Assembly: GCA_003542325.1 (NCBI GenBank)
Contig: DPKV01000129.1
Location: 1-7,309 of the forward strand
DNA from: Anaerolineaceae bacterium
GTDB lineage: Bacteria; Chloroflexota; Anaerolineae; Anaerolineales; Anaerolineaceae
DNA length: 7,309 nt
Reading direction: 5' to 3'
Each line of letters starts with the position of its first letter. Position 1 is the stretch's first letter. Under the pieces are notes generated by a model. It was not told the origin of the DNA. It worked only from the letters and a program-made list of their open reading frames with translations, and ran no database searches. This document shows positions 4,100-7,309 of the stretch, in pieces. The position numbers were made by a program, and so were the translations under genes.

Positions 4100-7000
4100 T
4101 TACCGAGCCTGGTTCATCATCCATTCTCCACCCGTTCCGGGCGATCCGGCCCCTGTCCAGCCTGCAGCATTATAAGGGGCTGACGGATAGTCAGCCGGGT
4201 GTGAGGTGGCAGTAACCATCCCTGGCGGCGTTGCCGTAGCAGATGAGCCAGATGAAGTCGCTTGTTCCCAAAACCACTCCTTCAGCGGATTGAAAAGATC
4301 AGGAGGCTTAGCCGCAGGGGCCTGAGGATTAAGAAAGCCAAGGCCGAAATTATATGCACCATAGGGAACAGAGATAAGGCTGTTACCAAGATTCCACCAA
4401 GCCAGAACTGAAGTGCCTGAAGTGACGATTAATTGAGACACATTCGAGAATGTCCCCCAAGCACCGCTGAGAAATTGCCAAGTCCCGATACCAACAGTCC
4501 CCCAGTTCGGGCCCATACCATAGGGATCAACCAGATTAATCGGGTCATTGGAGGCATACGCATAAAGATTCGCAGAGCCGCCTTTGAACAGGATCGGATC
4601 TTTCGCAGTCCACCTGCCGGTTTCCGCATCATAATCCCGCGCGCCAAAGCGCACCAGCCCAGTGTCAGGGTCATACAATCCCCCGGCAAAGCCAAAAGGC
4701 TGAAAGCCGGGACTGGTATCCTGAATGACATTGCCAAATTCATCATAATCCATTCGCTGGACAATAACCCCGGTATCGACATTCACCACAATCCGCGGGC
4801 TGCCGAGATGATCGGAAACAATCCGATACCTCACGCCGCTTTTAATCATATAGTCCGGCACATTGGCTCGGCTGCCATAGACAAAGACAGAAGAAACATT
4901 GCCGGCGTTGTCAAGCTCAGCGACCGGGTGAAGCGCATCAATGTAAAGAAATCCTTTTTCAAAGGTGCCGCCCACTTTTTTTCCAATCCGGCGATTCAGG
5001 CCATCAACGATATATTCAATTTTGGGCTGAGGATTGGGCCGGGTGATGCTCAGCAGGTTGCCAAGCGCGTCATACTGATAGGTAGCGGTCTGGCCGCCTG
5101 TTGTTTTGTTCTGCAATTCCCCATTTGCGGTGTACTGGTAAGCCGTGGCGCCATAGGCCGTGAGACGGTCCTGTGCGTCATAGACACCGGTTATCCCGCC
5201 AGGGCCGGTTATCCGGTTACCGTTGTTGTCGTAGCTATAGGTGGAAACGGTAACATTGTCCTTTTTCACATCAACGAGTCGCCCGACTGAATCATAGGCA
5301 TAATCATAGGCATGTGATGCCCCATTGGTTGTCTCGGTTTTCTGGCTGATCCGTCCCAGCTTGTCCCGTGTATATTGCGCTGCGTACAAAGAGGTGCTGT
5401 TATATGCTGCATCGTAGCTTGAGTGCTCACCGAATTCATTGTAACTGAACGTATCGGTGGCCGTGCCGCCGCCAAGTATCGTTGTCCCCGTCAGCAGTCC
5501 GTTCTGAGCGCTGCGGTTTAAGGTAATCTCCCCCGCTGCTGTCAGCAGGCTGTCGTCGTCATACTGAAAACTCACGAATGTTCCACCGTTGATGCTAAAA
5601 TCGGATATCCTGAAATCATTGTCATAGGTTCGGCTGACGTTGCCGGCAACCGGACCTGCCCAGGTCTCCGAGGCCAGCAATCCGCCACTGTATCCAAAGC
5701 TCAAAGTGCCCCCGTCCGCTGCTTTAATGGAGCTCAATTGTCCGGTGGTTCCATCATAGGACCTGGTAATCTGGCTTGCACCGGGCAAGGTGAGTGCCTC
5801 AAGTCGTCCCGAGGTGTCATAAGCAAAATCCAGGGATGTTCCCTCCGGCCGAGTGATCCGTGTCAGTTGGCGATCCTTGTTATAACTGTAGCTTGTCGTG
5901 GTATTGCCTGGCGCCGTATAGGAAGTGACAAGATCCACGGGTGAGTAACTGAAGGCATGACTGTGTCCTCTTGGTGTTATCAGGGAAGTCAGATTGCCGT
6001 GCCCGTCATACCCTTTTTGAACCTGACTGTTATCGGGGAAGGTTTGGCGAGTGGCCCGGCCGGCCAAGTCATAAATAAATTGGGTCGTTTGAGTGAGCGG
6101 ATTGGTTATACTCTCAAGAAAGCCTTCCGCATTATAACTCATTGCGGCAAGCCGCTGGGCCGTACCACTGCCGGTGGTGACGGCGATTAACCGTCCACGG
6201 GAATTGTAACCATAGTTTATGGCATCTTGGCCGAGTACCTGACTCAAGGTGATCCGACTAATCATGTCTGTTGTATAAGTCCTTTCCCGTCCCATAGGGG
6301 AAGTGATGGAAGAGGTGCGGGTCGCGGCATTGTAGCCGGTTGTGAAGATTCGGTCATTTAAGGTGTTGGTATCCGTCAGCGAGGTGAGAGTTAAGGGATC
6401 GTTGATGTCTGTCAGGACGGCCGTGCGGATAGCGGCGGTGATGGAGGTCAGCCCCCCCGTGGTAACGGTATTGCTTTTTGATAGAGGCGCCTGCATGCCA
6501 AAACGCGGATCCGGGCCGGGAACATTGGTGGTGGTTGTACCGTCCGGCAGGGTCGTGGTGACGACTCCGTCCCTGCCGGCAAGGCTGTCGGCAGCCGTGC
6601 CGTCCTGAAAAATATTATGATAATGCTTTATCCCCGTGAGCAGGGTCTCGGATAAATAGCTGCCGGTCAAACCCATGGCCGTGGTTTTGTCAATTTGATG
6701 GCCATTGGCAGTATCGGTTCTGTTCAGGGTGGTGGAACCTCCGGCGGGGTCCTCAGCCTGGATCAGCCGGCCGAGGCTGTCGTAGGTCATCGAGTAGGTA
6801 AATCCGGTTCCCCGAGCGCCGGTGACGCTGGTTAGAAGCCCTTCCGTTCCGTATCCGAACTGTGTTGTCTCACCGGCGGGATTGGCGACAGAGGCCAGAT
6901 AGCCGTTGCCGTTCAAGGCCAGGACAGTGCGCTGGCCATAGGGGCCAAGGATGGCCGTGGGGTTTCCATTGCCGTCCCGTTCGACGGTGGTTACATTATT

Positions 7001-7309
7001 GTCGCCGTCGGTAATGGTGATCAGAAGATTATTTATATCATAGCCGAAAGCATAAATTGTTGCGCCGGTAAGGGCGTTGAGGGTCTTCAGGTGGCGTCCA
7101 ACGGAACTAAAATGATACAAGAGCGTCCCATCTTCTGAGGCGATTAAAATATCACCCAGATCAAACCCTTTGAAAGCAGGATGAACCCGGAAGACCCTAC
7201 CGTTAGGGCTGGTAGGGTCTGAAATATAGAGGCTGCCTTCCGCTCCCAGGGCTATCCTATTAGGGTTAAGCTGGGAGCCGACTGCCGGTCCTTTCTCGTC
7301 AGCGGAATT
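4100..7309 (-). CDS. RHS/YD-repeat (teneurin-like) protein, C-terminal 1069 residues
   Basis: The frame is open from the right edge to TAA at 4102-4100, so the true start lies outside; an in-frame TTG at 7120 is internal. Residues here count from the edge. Residues 1-56 contain GSLYISD and GRVFRV, like the end of an NHL propeller. ASEDGTLLYHF followed by GRHLKTL and GYD (57-91) is the usual entry into a bacterial teneurin-like YD shell. About twenty degenerate YD units follow (YDSLGRL, YDTSGRL, YDALGNL and others), with PGPDPRFGMQAP at 264-275. The RHS-associated core is about 826-932 and contains DHLGSPR, GLYDPDTGLVRFGARDYD, GRWTAKDPI, NLYAYASNDPINLVDPYGM. Asp904 and Asp928 match the paired DP motifs linked to self-cleavage in Rhs and Tc toxins. 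Known relatives form hollow shells that enclose a C-terminal effector, often secreted or surface-bound. The tail 933-1069 is rich in Gly, Trp and Ser, with hydrophobic stretches and a Pro/Ser/Thr-rich end; I recognise no toxin domain in it. Confidence 0.93.
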   Translation of the reverse strand, partial: NSADEKGPAVGSQLNPNRIALGAEGSLYISDPTSPNGRVFRVHPAFKGFDLGDILIASEDGTLLYHFSSVGRHLKTLNALTGATIYAFGYDINNLLITITDGDNNVTTVERDGNGNPTAILGPYGQRTVLALNGNGYLASVANPAGETTQFGYGTEGLLTSVTGARGTGFTYSMTYDSLGRLIQAEDPAGGSTTLNRTDTANGHQIDKTTAMGLTGSYLSETLLTGIKHYHNIFQDGTAADSLAGRDGVVTTTLPDGTTTTNVPGPDPRFGMQAPLSKSNTVTTGGLTSITAAIRTAVLTDINDPLTLTSLTDTNTLNDRIFTTGYNAATRTSSITSPMGRERTYTTDMISRITLSQVLGQDAINYGYNSRGRLIAVTTGSGTAQRLAAMSYNAEGFLESITNPLTQTTQFIYDLAGRATRQTFPDNSQVQKGYDGHGNLTSLITPRGHSHAFSYSPVDLVTSYTAPGNTTTSYSYNKDRQLTRITRPEGTSLDFAYDTSGRLEALTLPGASQITRSYDGTTGQLSSIKAADGGTLSFGYSGGLLASETWAGPVAGNVSRTYDNDFRISDFSINGGTFVSFQYDDDSLLTAAGEITLNRSAQNGLLTGTTILGGGTATDTFSYNEFGEHSSYDAAYNSTSLYAAQYTRDKLGRISQKTETTNGASHAYDYAYDSVGRLVDVKKDNVTVSTYSYDNNGNRITGPGGITGVYDAQDRLTAYGATAYQYTANGELQNKTTGGQTATYQYDALGNLLSITRPNPQPKIEYIVDGLNRRIGKKVGGTFEKGFLYIDALHPVAELDNAGNVSSVFVYGSRANVPDYMIKSGVRYRIVSDHLGSPRIVVNVDTGVIVQRMDYDEFGNVIQDTSPGFQPFGFAGGLYDPDTGLVRFGARDYDAETGRWTAKDPILFKGGSANLYAYASNDPINLVDPYGMGPNWGTVGIGTWQFLSGAWGTFSNVSQLIVTSGTSVLAWWNLGNSLISVPYGAYNFGLGFLNPQAPAAKPPDLFNPLKEWFWEQATSSGSSATATPPGMVTATSHPADYPSAPYNAAGWTGAGSPGTGGEWMMNQAR

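Noticed and set aside
4433..5290. A 285-codon plus-strand frame inside the RHS gene
   Set aside because: It is antisense to the conserved YD repeats and RHS core, its composition is typical of a shadow frame, and it has no recognisable domain.
7118..7120. TTG at 7120 as the start of the RHS protein
   Set aside because: The frame stays open to the window edge and the upstream 63 residues carry NHL-like and shell-entry motifs continuous with the rest, so the TTG is internal.

Overview
The window looks like chromosomal DNA of an anaerobic, fatty-acid- or aromatic-degrading bacterium. My best guess is the Desulfobacterota (Desulfobacteraceae / Desulfosarcinaceae type). That guess rests on the combination of a compact 3-hydroxyacyl-CoA dehydrogenase / about 600-residue acyl-CoA dehydrogenase / thiolase operon with a giant teneurin-like YD-repeat protein. 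It is inference, because no rRNA or other taxonomic marker is present. All convincing genes lie on the minus strand, so the window reads functionally from right to left.

Right part (7309 to 4100): one very long open frame encodes the C-terminal 1069 residues of an RHS/YD-repeat protein. Its 5' end lies outside the window. It shows the tail of an NHL-like propeller, about twenty degenerate YD repeats, the RHS-associated core (DPILF...DPYGM), and a 137-residue C-terminal tail of unknown type that is rich in Gly, Trp and Ser.

Middle part (4099 to 2798): 1.3 kb without a convincing gene, AT-rich between about 2955 and 3470. It is not featureless. It contains a diverged duplication of about 100 bp (3511-3612 and 3923-4023) with a 31-bp core that differs at one base, and each copy is followed by a small tandem duplication. 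It also contains an 18-bp perfect tandem repeat, and a leftward promoter/Shine-Dalgarno cluster that opens only a 13-codon frame. Three inverted repeats lie 58-158 bp upstream of the operon. No immunity gene for the RHS protein is visible here.

Left part (2797 to 1): a tight operon of three fatty acyl-CoA beta-oxidation genes. The order is NAD-dependent 3-hydroxyacyl-CoA dehydrogenase (Hbd type), an 11-nt gap, an FAD acyl-CoA dehydrogenase of the long DmdC-like type, a 39-nt gap, and the first 28 codons of a thiolase that runs off the left edge. Together these supply three of the four steps of a beta-oxidation turn: oxidation to enoyl-CoA, oxidation of the 3-hydroxyacyl-CoA, and thiolytic cleavage. 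No enoyl-CoA hydratase is in the window.
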